In this document: positions 1 through 5,392 of the stretch, one piece after another
How the letters are laid out: every line of letters begins with the position of its first letter
Numbering within the stretch: the stretch's first letter is position 1
Origin: an uncultured Collinsella sp.
GTDB taxonomy: Bacteria; Actinomycetota; Coriobacteriia; Coriobacteriales; Coriobacteriaceae
NCBI GenBank assembly: GCA_900547835.1
Contig: URIJ01000056.1
Span: 1-11,404 of the forward strand
Direction: 5' to 3'
Length of the DNA: 11,404 nt
Made by a program: the position numbers and the translations under genes
The notes under the pieces: model-generated
Seen by the model: only the letters and a program-made list of their open reading frames with translations
Told to the model about the DNA's origin: nothing
Databases searched by the model: none

Positions 1-30
1 CCTTCCGTTTACTTTTCAAAAACGACTGTA

Positions 31-86
31 TTGACCTGCATGGGCTCAATATCTCGCACGTGCAAAGCCGCTGAATTTCATACAAT
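31..86 (+). promoter_or_regulatory. Possible promoter region of the aldolase gene
   Basis: TTGACC at 31-36 and TACAAT at 81-86 are the best box-like words ahead of the aldolase, but they are 44 bases apart and cannot be one promoter. TACAAT (five of six to TATAAT) has only the poor GC-rich ACGTGC region at -35 distance. If TACAAT is the -10 box, the leader is about 80 bases long. Weak evidence. Confidence 0.25.
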
Positions 87-171
87 GAGCGCAGCAAAAC
101 GCAAGGTAAAGCGCCTTGTGAACAACTACGCCCGATGTCCAGATGCGGGCGAGGGAGAGGAGCAAACGCTC

Positions 172-1029
172 ATGGCACTTGTTACCACCGAAAAGATGCT
201 CAAGGACGCTCAGGCCGGCCACTACGCCGTCGGTGCGTTCAACGTCGAGAACCTCGAGTTTGTTATGGCCGTTCTGGCCGCTGCCGAGGAGACCAAGTCC
301 CCCGTCATCATGCAGACCACCCCGGGCACCATCAAGACCGCTGGTCTGGACTACTTCTACGGCATGGTCAAGGCTGCCGCCGAGCGCGCTTCCGTGCCCG
401 TCGCTCTGCACCTCGATCACGGCGATGGCTATGACCGCTGCATGCAGGCTTTCCGCACGGGCTACACCTCTGTCATGATTGACGGTTCGCACGAGTCCTT
501 CGAGGACAACATCGCCCTGACCAAGTCCGTCGCCGACGCTGGCCGCGCCATGGGCGTGCCCGTCGAGGCCGAGCTCGGTAAGGTTGGTGGCAAGGAGGAC
601 GACGGTCCCGCGGTTGAGGGCGAGAGCCCCTACACCGATCCCGCCGAGGCCAAGGAGTTCGTCGAGCGCACTGGCTGCACGTCGCTGGCCATTGGCGTTG
701 GCACCAGCCACGGCGTGTACACGAGCGATCCGCACATCGAGCAGTCCGTGGTCAAGGCCATCCGCGACGCCGTCGACGTGCCGCTGGTCCTGCACGGCAC
801 CTCTGGCGTGCCCGATGAGCAGGTTGCCGAGGCTGTGAAGAACGGCATCTGCAAGGTTAACTACGCCACCGAGCTGCGTCAGGCCTACACCAAGGGCTTC
901 ATGGCATACATGGCCGAGAACCCCGCCTGCTTCGACCCCAAGAAGCCGGCCAAGGAGGGCATGCGTGAGATCACCGAGCTGGTTAAGATCCGCATGACCA
1001 ACCTCAACTCTGTGGGCAAAGCAGAGTAA
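172..1029 (+). CDS. Class II ketose-bisphosphate aldolase (fructose- or tagatose-1,6-bisphosphate type)
   Basis: Zinc-dependent class II aldolase, a cytoplasmic enzyme that cleaves a ketose 1,6-bisphosphate into dihydroxyacetone phosphate and glyceraldehyde 3-phosphate. The 285-residue product has the usual family length. Seen in the sequence: the HLDHGD signature at about residues 80-85 (catalytic Asp82, zinc ligand His83), EAELG at 132-136, SHG at 179-181 (His180), and LHGTSG at 207-212 (His208), followed by KVNYATELR. The C-terminal half (GICKVNYATEL) looks more like the GatY/KbaY branch than the Bacillus FbaA branch, so the substrate could be fructose or tagatose bisphosphate; I infer a glycolytic role because no tagatose genes are near. 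I chose the ATG at 172 because a purine-rich GGAGAGGAG lies about 10 bases before it and the reading MALVTTEKML fits the family N-terminus. The frame stays open back to 31, but that stretch does not resemble the family. Class is certain, substrate is not. Confidence 0.93.
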   Translation: MALVTTEKMLKDAQAGHYAVGAFNVENLEFVMAVLAAAEETKSPVIMQTTPGTIKTAGLDYFYGMVKAAAERASVPVALHLDHGDGYDRCMQAFRTGYTSVMIDGSHESFEDNIALTKSVADAGRAMGVPVEAELGKVGGKEDDGPAVEGESPYTDPAEAKEFVERTGCTSLAIGVGTSHGVYTSDPHIEQSVVKAIRDAVDVPLVLHGTSGVPDEQVAEAVKNGICKVNYATELRQAYTKGFMAYMAENPACFDPKKPAKEGMREITELVKIRMTNLNSVGKAE

Positions 1030-1053
1030 CAGCAAGGGTACTCTGATCCCACC

Positions 1054-1205
1054 GGACGGCTTGGGCGGGTCCCCGTACTTAGTTTCCAAAACGTCCTCGC
1101 GCATGAAGGCCCCCGTTGTCTCGCTTCTTCGAAGCGTTGACAACGGGGGCCTTCGCGCTGCGGAATGATTTTGGAAACTAAGTACGGGGCCCGCCCAAGC
1201 CGTCC
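1054..1205. repeat. Large nested palindrome between convergent genes
   Basis: Outer arms at 1054-1091 and 1169-1205 pair over 37 bases with a single bulged base (T at 1070). Nested inside is a perfect 16-bp pair at 1105-1120 and 1139-1154 (GAAGGCCCCCGTTGTC and its complement), and inside that a 6-bp pair CGCTTC/GAAGCG at 1122-1127 and 1131-1136 with a three-base loop. As RNA it would make a very stable multi-part hairpin from either strand. There is no T-run after the outer arms, so it is not a classic intrinsic terminator, although its position between a + gene and a - gene suits a role at transcript ends. No coding content is evident. Most likely a dispersed palindromic repeat element; copies elsewhere in the genome cannot be checked here. 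Confidence 0.85.
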
Positions 1206-1230
1206 TGCTCAATCGCCCTTGTGGCGTTAG
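1158..1230. repeat. Direct repeat copy A (73 bp), overlapping the right arm of the palindrome
   Basis: This copy runs CTGCGGAA...AACTAAG...CCCAAG...TCGCCCTTGTGGCGTTAG and matches a second copy at 1263-1339. The last 18 bases (1213-1230) are identical in both copies, and CTGCGGAA and AACTAAG are conserved at the start. It shares its central part with the right arm of the nested palindrome. Confidence 0.75.
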
Positions 1231-1262
1231 TGTCGGAAAAATAAGACGTTGCTTTTTGCCCC

Positions 1263-1339
1263 CTGCGGAAAGATTGGGGAACTAAGCCCTCGTCCCTCCC
1301 AAGTTGACCTTCTCGAGGTCGTCGCCCTTGTGGCGTTAG
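1263..1339. repeat. Direct repeat copy B (77 bp), diverged
   Basis: Diverged second copy of the unit at 1158-1230, starting about 105 bases later. The final 18 bases (1322-1339) are identical to copy A. It holds a small hairpin GACCT/AGGTC (1306-1310 and 1316-1320) not seen in copy A. CCCTCCCA at 1294-1301 can pair with TGGGAGGG at 1356-1363, right beside the stop codon of the phosphatase gene, so the element may also shape that transcript's 3' end. Confidence 0.7.
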
Positions 1340-1363
1340 GACTGCGAATTTGGGATGGGAGGG

Positions 1364-1987
1364 TTACTTGGTTGTTAGGGTTAGCAGGTCGTTGGGGGTT
1401 TTGAGGTTGTAGGTGGCGTTTGGGATGTCTTGGTGTGATCCCCATGCCGCTCTGGCAAAACTGACCCCTGCCGAAGTTGCGCATTGTTCGTCGTAGACGG
1501 TGTCGCCAACGTAGACGACGTTGCCAGGATTCGCGCCCGCACGTCGGAGATATTCGAGCATGGGTGCGGGTGCGGGTTTATGTTCGGTTGTGTCTTCGAC
1601 AAGGATGATGTGCTCAAAATACTTATCGAAACCAAGGGGTGCAATTTCTTTTGCGTATTCGTCGCGCGCACGTGAGGAGACGATGCCAAGTTTGCAGCCG
1701 CTATCGGCGAGTGTTGCGATGACTTCAAGCAAACCTGGAAACACGCTGATGGTGCTTTTAAAGCTGGCGGCAACTTGGCACCAGCGATCCAGCGTTGCCT
1801 GTGAGTAGATCCCAAGTTTCTCAAGGGCATCCTTGCCGGGTATGCCGAGGGCAAAGTCAAGCTCGTGTCGGGGAAGCGTTTTGCTGGTCTCTTCTTGGAC
1901 AATCTGGACAAGCGATGACAGAACGCTTTCTTCTGTATCTGCCAATGTCCCATCAACGTCAAATACGATATGGTCAAAGTGCTTCAT
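1364..1987 (-). CDS. HAD-superfamily hydrolase, phosphoglycolate phosphatase / beta-phosphoglucomutase-like
   Basis: A 207-residue cytoplasmic phosphatase-type enzyme of the haloacid dehalogenase superfamily, subfamily I with a helical cap. Seen: motif I DVDGTL at residues 10-15 (nucleophile Asp10, acid/base Asp12), cap region about 16-85, motif II VSSR at 103-106, motif III Lys137 in HKPAP, and motif IV VGDTVYDE at 160-167 with Asp162 and Asp166 for magnesium. All catalytic motifs are intact. The substrate cannot be read from sequence; small sugar phosphates, phosphoglycolate or pyrophosphate are typical for relatives. The ATG at 1987 has an AGAGGAG ribosome site about 7 bases upstream (plus-strand 1995-2001). 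The gene starts 56 bases after the AraC regulator stop on the same strand, so the two may be co-transcribed. The downstream side faces the aldolase gene and the repeat region. Confidence 0.9.
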   Translation of the reverse strand: MKHFDHIVFDVDGTLADTEESVLSSLVQIVQEETSKTLPRHELDFALGIPGKDALEKLGIYSQATLDRWCQVAASFKSTISVFPGLLEVIATLADSGCKLGIVSSRARDEYAKEIAPLGFDKYFEHIILVEDTTEHKPAPAPMLEYLRRAGANPGNVVYVGDTVYDEQCATSAGVSFARAAWGSHQDIPNATYNLKTPNDLLTLTTK

Positions 1988-2043
1988 ATGATTGCTCCTC
2001 TCTGTTGTTTGCCTGCAAGTTTGATGCAGTGACAGAAGAAGGG

Positions 2044-2982
2044 CTAGCGGGATTTCTGCCTGGTACTATCGAGATTCTGCCTCGCTGCTCGATAGCTCGA
2101 AGGAGTGCATCCCATTTGTTCTTTAAATACCTGGCCAAGATGGCTTGCTGTTATAAATCCGCATTGGCGCGCGACTGTCTGTACCGTTCGCGTGGTGTGT
2201 GCTAAAAGTTCGCAAGCACGGTTTATGCGGTATGCGCGCAGATATGCCGCCGGGGTCGTTCCTGCGCAAGCTTCGATAATGCGGTAACACTCTCTTTCGC
2301 TTACGCCGGCTGCAGATGCTATCTGGGGCACATCTACAGCGGCTGCATAGTTTGCGCGGATAAAGTCCAGGATTGCCTTGAACTGTACGTCGCGGCTGGT
2401 CATCCAAGAGGCGTTGTCGGAGGAAAAGAGCGGTTCGGCCTTGGCGTAAATCTGAATCCAGAGCTCTGACAAGCTATTCCGAAGCGCCATCTCGTTCTGC
2501 GGCCGTTGAAGGTCGTGGTTAAAGGAACTCTTTAGCAAATCGATAAAGGGCATATCGTCGGGGTTGGTGGGCGACCATTTGAGCACATCGACGCCTCGAC
2601 ATTGCAGCAAAGGATTGATATAGCGCTTTTGAAGGCGTCCCGCGGGATCGCCGAGCATCGACGGCTGAAAGATATGCAGCATTTGAATGGCCGGTGCCGA
2701 ATTGGGTGATTGCAGCGTGCTGTGCAAAACGCCGCCGTTGATAAAGCCGGCGGACCCTTCCCCAAAGCGCACGTGTTCATGAGCCGCGCGCGTTCGATAG
2801 TCAATCGCTCCCTGCTCCATATAGAAAAGCTCAACTTCGGAATGCCAGTGCCAGGGGACGGAATTGCCCGGATAGCGAGCGAATTCTGCGCGTTCGGCAA
2901 TATAGGGCCAGTCTTCGGCGGTCTCGGGAAACGCTTCCTCGCGTCCTCCGCGGTGCAATTCTATGTGATCCATGTTTCGCAT
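2044..2982 (-). CDS. AraC-family transcriptional regulator with N-terminal cupin domain
   Basis: A 312-residue DNA-binding regulator, probably ligand-responsive. The N-terminal part (about 30-130) is a cupin-type sensor fold: WHWHSEVELFYMEQG at 44-58 carries the HxH...E pattern (His45, His47, Glu51). The C-terminal part (about 204-302) is the double helix-turn-helix of the AraC/XylS family, including VPQIASAAGVSERECYRII and the second helix pair ending in the typical CGFITASHLGQVFKEQMG stretch with C-terminal TPSSYR. The ligand is unknown; a sugar or sugar-related compound is common in such regulators and would fit the neighbouring HAD phosphatase, but that is inference. Start: ATG at 2982 or the ATG three codons later at 2973. 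Neither has a clear ribosome site, and a TATACT box ends only 6 bases before 2982, so a leaderless transcript is possible. Confidence 0.9.
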   Translation of the reverse strand: MRNMDHIELHRGGREEAFPETAEDWPYIAERAEFARYPGNSVPWHWHSEVELFYMEQGAIDYRTRAAHEHVRFGEGSAGFINGGVLHSTLQSPNSAPAIQMLHIFQPSMLGDPAGRLQKRYINPLLQCRGVDVLKWSPTNPDDMPFIDLLKSSFNHDLQRPQNEMALRNSLSELWIQIYAKAEPLFSSDNASWMTSRDVQFKAILDFIRANYAAAVDVPQIASAAGVSERECYRIIEACAGTTPAAYLRAYRINRACELLAHTTRTVQTVARQCGFITASHLGQVFKEQMGCTPSSYRAARQNLDSTRQKSR

Positions 2983-2988
2983 GGCATC

Positions 2989-2994
2989 AGTATA
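2989..2994 (-). promoter_or_regulatory. Possible -10 box of the AraC regulator, leaderless start
   Basis: On the minus strand TATACT lies 6 bases upstream of the ATG at 2982, so transcription would begin at or next to the start codon. No good -35 box is seen (AGCAAT at 17-base spacing). The lack of a Shine-Dalgarno sequence before this ATG fits leaderless translation. Weak to moderate evidence. Confidence 0.35.
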
Positions 2995-3007
2995 AAGCGC
3001 GATGGGC

Positions 3008-3217
3008 TTAGATTGCTCTTGCCTGTTCGGGGAACGCCTTGTCTAGGGATGCTTGGAGCTTTTCGAAGGATGCTCGTAAGTTGAGGCTCTGATCGGCTGA
3101 GCGCTTGGTTTTTGTGGTGGGGGAGTCGAGGAGGCCGTTTCTCTGTGTCGGGGGGAAGGAGAAAAGGTTTGCATGTTTTAGGGATGGCTGCTGTGCTGCG
3201 TCATTGGAAGAATGCAT
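3008..3217 (-). CDS. Possible small protein of 69 residues, unrecognised
   Basis: A 69-codon frame on the same strand as the AraC regulator, ending 25 bases before it. The main support is a strong GAGGAGG ribosome site (plus-strand 3228-3234) 10 bases before the ATG at 3217. The product is hydrophilic, has no membrane segment or signal peptide, is Ser/Thr/Lys/Arg-rich in the middle (about residues 31-45), and ends in a likely amphipathic helix (about 47-67). I do not recognise any family. The opposite strand is also open here, so coding is not certain. It could be a short leader gene, a decayed gene fragment, or a dispersed repeat that happens to be open. Confidence 0.35.
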   Translation of the reverse strand: MHSSNDAAQQPSLKHANLFSFPPTQRNGLLDSPTTKTKRSADQSLNLRASFEKLQASLDKAFPEQARAI

Positions 3218-3253
3218 GCTTATGCGGCCTCCTCGATGTCCACCAAAAGGTTG

Positions 3254-3283
3254 CGCACGGGGTTTGCTGCTAGGTCCCGTGCG
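3254..3283. other. Perfect 8-bp hairpin in the upstream leader of the small gene
   Basis: CGCACGGG at 3254-3261 pairs with CCCGTGCG at 3276-3283 around a 14-base loop. Read on the minus strand it lies about 20 bases before the GAGGAGG ribosome site of the small frame and just downstream of a TAATAC word (plus-strand 3290-3295) that could be a -10 box. It is not followed by a T-run, so it is not a terminator. A leader structure or protein-binding dyad is possible; the function is unknown. Confidence 0.45.
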
Positions 3284-3471
3284 TTGGCAGTATTATGCCG
3301 CGGACGTCGCAAAGAAGCGCTAAAGAAAGGCTTAACCTGGTTTGACGTTACGATGAAACCGCAGGTCAAAGCTATCGCATAACACTCATGAAAGGTTGGG
3401 GGCTTAAGGGCTTTCTAAGGTTTGTGGCGCGGGTGTGGTTCGCCTGTGTGGGGCGTGTGGACGGCTCGTTC

Positions 3472-4458
3472 CTAGCGCTGCGGCTCTGCGGCCCGCACCT
3501 GTTCGATGACCTTTTCCATGGTGGCGTCGATGCGGTTCTTTTTGAGTTCGCATTCCCAGATGGTTATGGGTGTCCAGCCCATTTGAGTGAGTGCTGCCAC
3601 GGCAGCGCGGTCGCGCTCGACGTTGCGACGGAACTTTGCCTCCCAAAACTCAACGTTGCGCTTGGGCTGGCTAGGGTTGCACTTGGGGCAGCGGTGCCAA
3701 AAGCAGCCGTTGACGAAGATGGCAATCTTGCGCCCAGGAAAGGCGATGTCGGGCTTGCCGGGAACCTTCCATTCCAGGCGATAGCCGGTGAGGCCCGCTG
3801 CGCGCAGGCGCTGGCGAACGAGCAGCTCTGGCTTGGTATTGGCGCGCTTGTTGCCCTTCATGGACTTTTTGATGGCGGCGCGACGGCGGACCAGTTCGCG
3901 CTCGTCAGCGGAGAGGTCCGAGGTATCGATGCCGTCGAGCAGACCGGGCTTGGGACGCTTCTTGCTGCGGCGCTTAGGTGCGCGCTTGGGTTTGGTGGCG
4001 GGTTTGTCGGCTGTGTTGGGCACGGCGTCATCGGCGGAGCTTGTCTCGAGTCGGTCTTCCTTCAGCTCAATCAGGGCATCGATAAGCCCCTTGTCGGCGG
4101 GCATCCATTCCACCGTGGCAAGCGAGGCGCGCGGAATCCAGCGGATATCGAGCTGTCGGTCATGTTTCTGAGGCTCATCGGATTCATCGGCGAGCGAGCA
4201 GTAGTAGCACTCCATGGAGAGATGAAAATCGGGGTAGTCATACTCAACGGTATAGAAATCGCGCAGGTTGGTAACTTTTACCTGCAGCTCTTCCATGAGC
4301 TCGCGGCGCACGGCGTCTTCGGGTGTCTCGCCGCGCATGAGCTTGCCGCCCGGGAATTCCCAAAGTCCTTGCATGTCGCCGTAGCCGCGCTGCACGGCAA
4401 GCAGCTCATCGGATCCTTCTTTGCGAATGATCCCAGCGGCAACATGAACAGTCTTCAA
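3472..4458 (-). CDS. Fusion protein: MutT-type Nudix hydrolase plus Vsr-type DNA mismatch endonuclease
   Basis: A 328-residue protein with two DNA-maintenance domains. Residues 1-133 form a Nudix domain of the MutT kind, expected to hydrolyse oxidised nucleotides such as 8-oxo-dGTP: the Nudix box runs 38-60, with G38, E44, R52-E53 and E56-E57 in place, and Gln59 where glycine is usual. Residues about 134-195 are a charged linker with a Lys/Arg/Pro-rich block (152-171). Residues about 196-325 match very short patch repair endonuclease, which nicks beside the T of T:G mismatches: PGKPDIAF (Asp237 as catalytic metal ligand), NGCFWHRCPKC (250-260; Cys252, His255, Cys257, Cys260), NVERDR (279-284) and WEC (Cys303). 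Asn250 sits where E. coli Vsr has a histidine. I chose the TTG at 4458: GAGAGAGGA lies 6 bases upstream and it begins directly at the first Nudix strand; the next ATG would cut into the domain. No cytosine methylase gene lies in the window. Confidence 0.88.
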   Translation of the reverse strand: MKTVHVAAGIIRKEGSDELLAVQRGYGDMQGLWEFPGGKLMRGETPEDAVRRELMEELQVKVTNLRDFYTVEYDYPDFHLSMECYYCSLADESDEPQKHDRQLDIRWIPRASLATVEWMPADKGLIDALIELKEDRLETSSADDAVPNTADKPATKPKRAPKRRSKKRPKPGLLDGIDTSDLSADERELVRRRAAIKKSMKGNKRANTKPELLVRQRLRAAGLTGYRLEWKVPGKPDIAFPGRKIAIFVNGCFWHRCPKCNPSQPKRNVEFWEAKFRRNVERDRAAVAALTQMGWTPITIWECELKKNRIDATMEKVIEQVRAAEPQR

Positions 4459-4560
4459 CAGGAGTCCTCTCTCAATATCAACACGTGGCAGGGTAGCTAC
4501 CCGTACCTTACACAACGGTAAGGCAAGCGTAAGCCATATCGATGGTAGCCGACTCGGCTC

Positions 4561-4594
4561 CTTGCGACTATAGATGCCGTAGACTAATCGCAAG
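4561..4594. promoter_or_regulatory. 34-bp dyad upstream of the ABC transporter genes, possible operator
   Basis: CTTGCGA at 4561-4567 is the perfect inverted complement of TCGCAAG at 4588-4594; allowing one mismatch the symmetry extends to CTTGCGAnTA-N14-TAnTCGCAAG. It ends directly at the ribosome site AAAGGA (4595-4600) of the ATPase gene at 4607. TTGCGA (4562-4567), a 17-base spacer and TAATCG could form a poor promoter inside the dyad, so a bound protein would block transcription. It could equally fold as a 5' leader hairpin. Confidence 0.45.
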
Positions 4595-4606
4595 AAAGGA
4601 CTCGGT

Positions 4607-5392
4607 ATGCAAACCATCCAAATGGCGACCCCGGTACTGGAGGTCGCGCATCTCGAAAAGGTATACGGTGCGCTGGGCAATGTGACCCGCGCGCTCAACG
4701 ACGTTAGCTTTACCGTCAATCGCGGCGAGTTCGTAGGCATCATGGGCGCCTCGGGCTCGGGTAAGTCGACGCTGCTCAACTGCGTGTCGACCATCGACAG
4801 CGCCACGAGCGGCATCATTCGCATCAACGGCCAGGACGTGACGCGCATGAAGCAGGCCAAGCTTTCGCAGTTCCGCCGCGAGGAGCTGGGCTTTATCTTC
4901 CAGGATTCCAACCTGCTCGATACGCTCACGGCACGCGAGAACATCGCCCTGCCGCTCACCATCGCCCGCACAAACTCGGCAGAGATCTCGACCCGCGTGC
5001 AGGATGTGGCAGCGCGCCTGTCCATCAGTCAGGTACTCGACAAGTATCCCTACCAGATGTCCGGCGGCCAGCAGCAACGTGTCGCCGCTGCTCGCGCGCT
5101 CGTCACCGACCCCACCATGATCATGGCCGACGAGCCCACCGGCGCCCTCGATTCCAAGAGCGCCCGCCTGCTGCTCGAGAGCCTGGAGGCCCTGAATCGC
5201 CGCCTGCGCGCCACGGTGCTCATGGTCACGCACGACAGCTTTGCCGCCAGCTACACGAGCCGCGTGCTGTTTATCCGCGACGGCAAGATCTTCACCGAGC
5301 TGCGTCGCGGCGACACCGACCGCCGCGAGTTCTTCGACCGCATTATGGAGGTCGTTGCCATGATGGGCGGTGAGGGCTCCGATGCTCTGTAA
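4607..5392 (+). CDS. ABC transporter ATP-binding protein, BceA/MacB-type
   Basis: The 261-residue cytoplasmic ATPase of an ABC transporter. Seen: Walker A GASGSGKST (47-55), Q-loop FQDSNLLDTLT (Gln99), ABC signature MSGGQQQR (151-158), Walker B MIMADEP with Asp175 and Glu176, D-loop GALD (179-182), and the switch histidine in THD (His209). The order and the wording of the Q-loop and signature fit the family that includes BceA, LolD and MacB; the partner permease points to the BceA branch, whose members detoxify bacitracin-like or cationic antimicrobial peptides or sense them. The ATG at 4607 follows AAAGGA by 6 bases. The stop at 5392 overlaps the permease start at 5382 by 11 bases, which implies translational coupling and a fixed pair. 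No response regulator or histidine kinase gene flanks it. Confidence 0.92.
   Translation: MQTIQMATPVLEVAHLEKVYGALGNVTRALNDVSFTVNRGEFVGIMGASGSGKSTLLNCVSTIDSATSGIIRINGQDVTRMKQAKLSQFRREELGFIFQDSNLLDTLTARENIALPLTIARTNSAEISTRVQDVAARLSISQVLDKYPYQMSGGQQQRVAAARALVTDPTMIMADEPTGALDSKSARLLLESLEALNRRLRATVLMVTHDSFAASYTSRVLFIRDGKIFTELRRGDTDRREFFDRIMEVVAMMGGEGSDAL

Noticed and set aside
46..1212. Long minus-strand open frame (388 codons) opposite the aldolase
   Set aside because: It mirrors the aldolase codons on the other strand, has the His/Leu/Gly-heavy composition typical of antisense frames in GC-rich DNA, runs through the palindrome, and matches no family.
1031..1363. tRNA or known riboswitch in the structured gap
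   Set aside because: The hairpins are simple nested palindromes; there is no cloverleaf, no T-loop consensus and no known riboswitch core that I can see.
3324..3471. Terminator for the Nudix-Vsr gene or a promoter built on the TTTGAC/GTCAAA dyad (3343-3370)
   Set aside because: There is no GC-rich stem followed by a T-run on the minus strand, and the -10 position behind TTGACC holds GTCAAA, which is not a credible box.
3388..4521. Plus-strand open frame (377 codons) opposite the Nudix-Vsr gene
   Set aside because: The minus strand carries clear Nudix and Vsr catalytic motifs across the same stretch, so this frame is a shadow.
4459..5025. N-terminal extension of the Nudix-Vsr frame back to an ATG at 5025
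   Set aside because: It would run through the divergent promoter region and antisense to the ABC ATPase gene; the Nudix domain begins right at the TTG at 4458, which has a good ribosome site.
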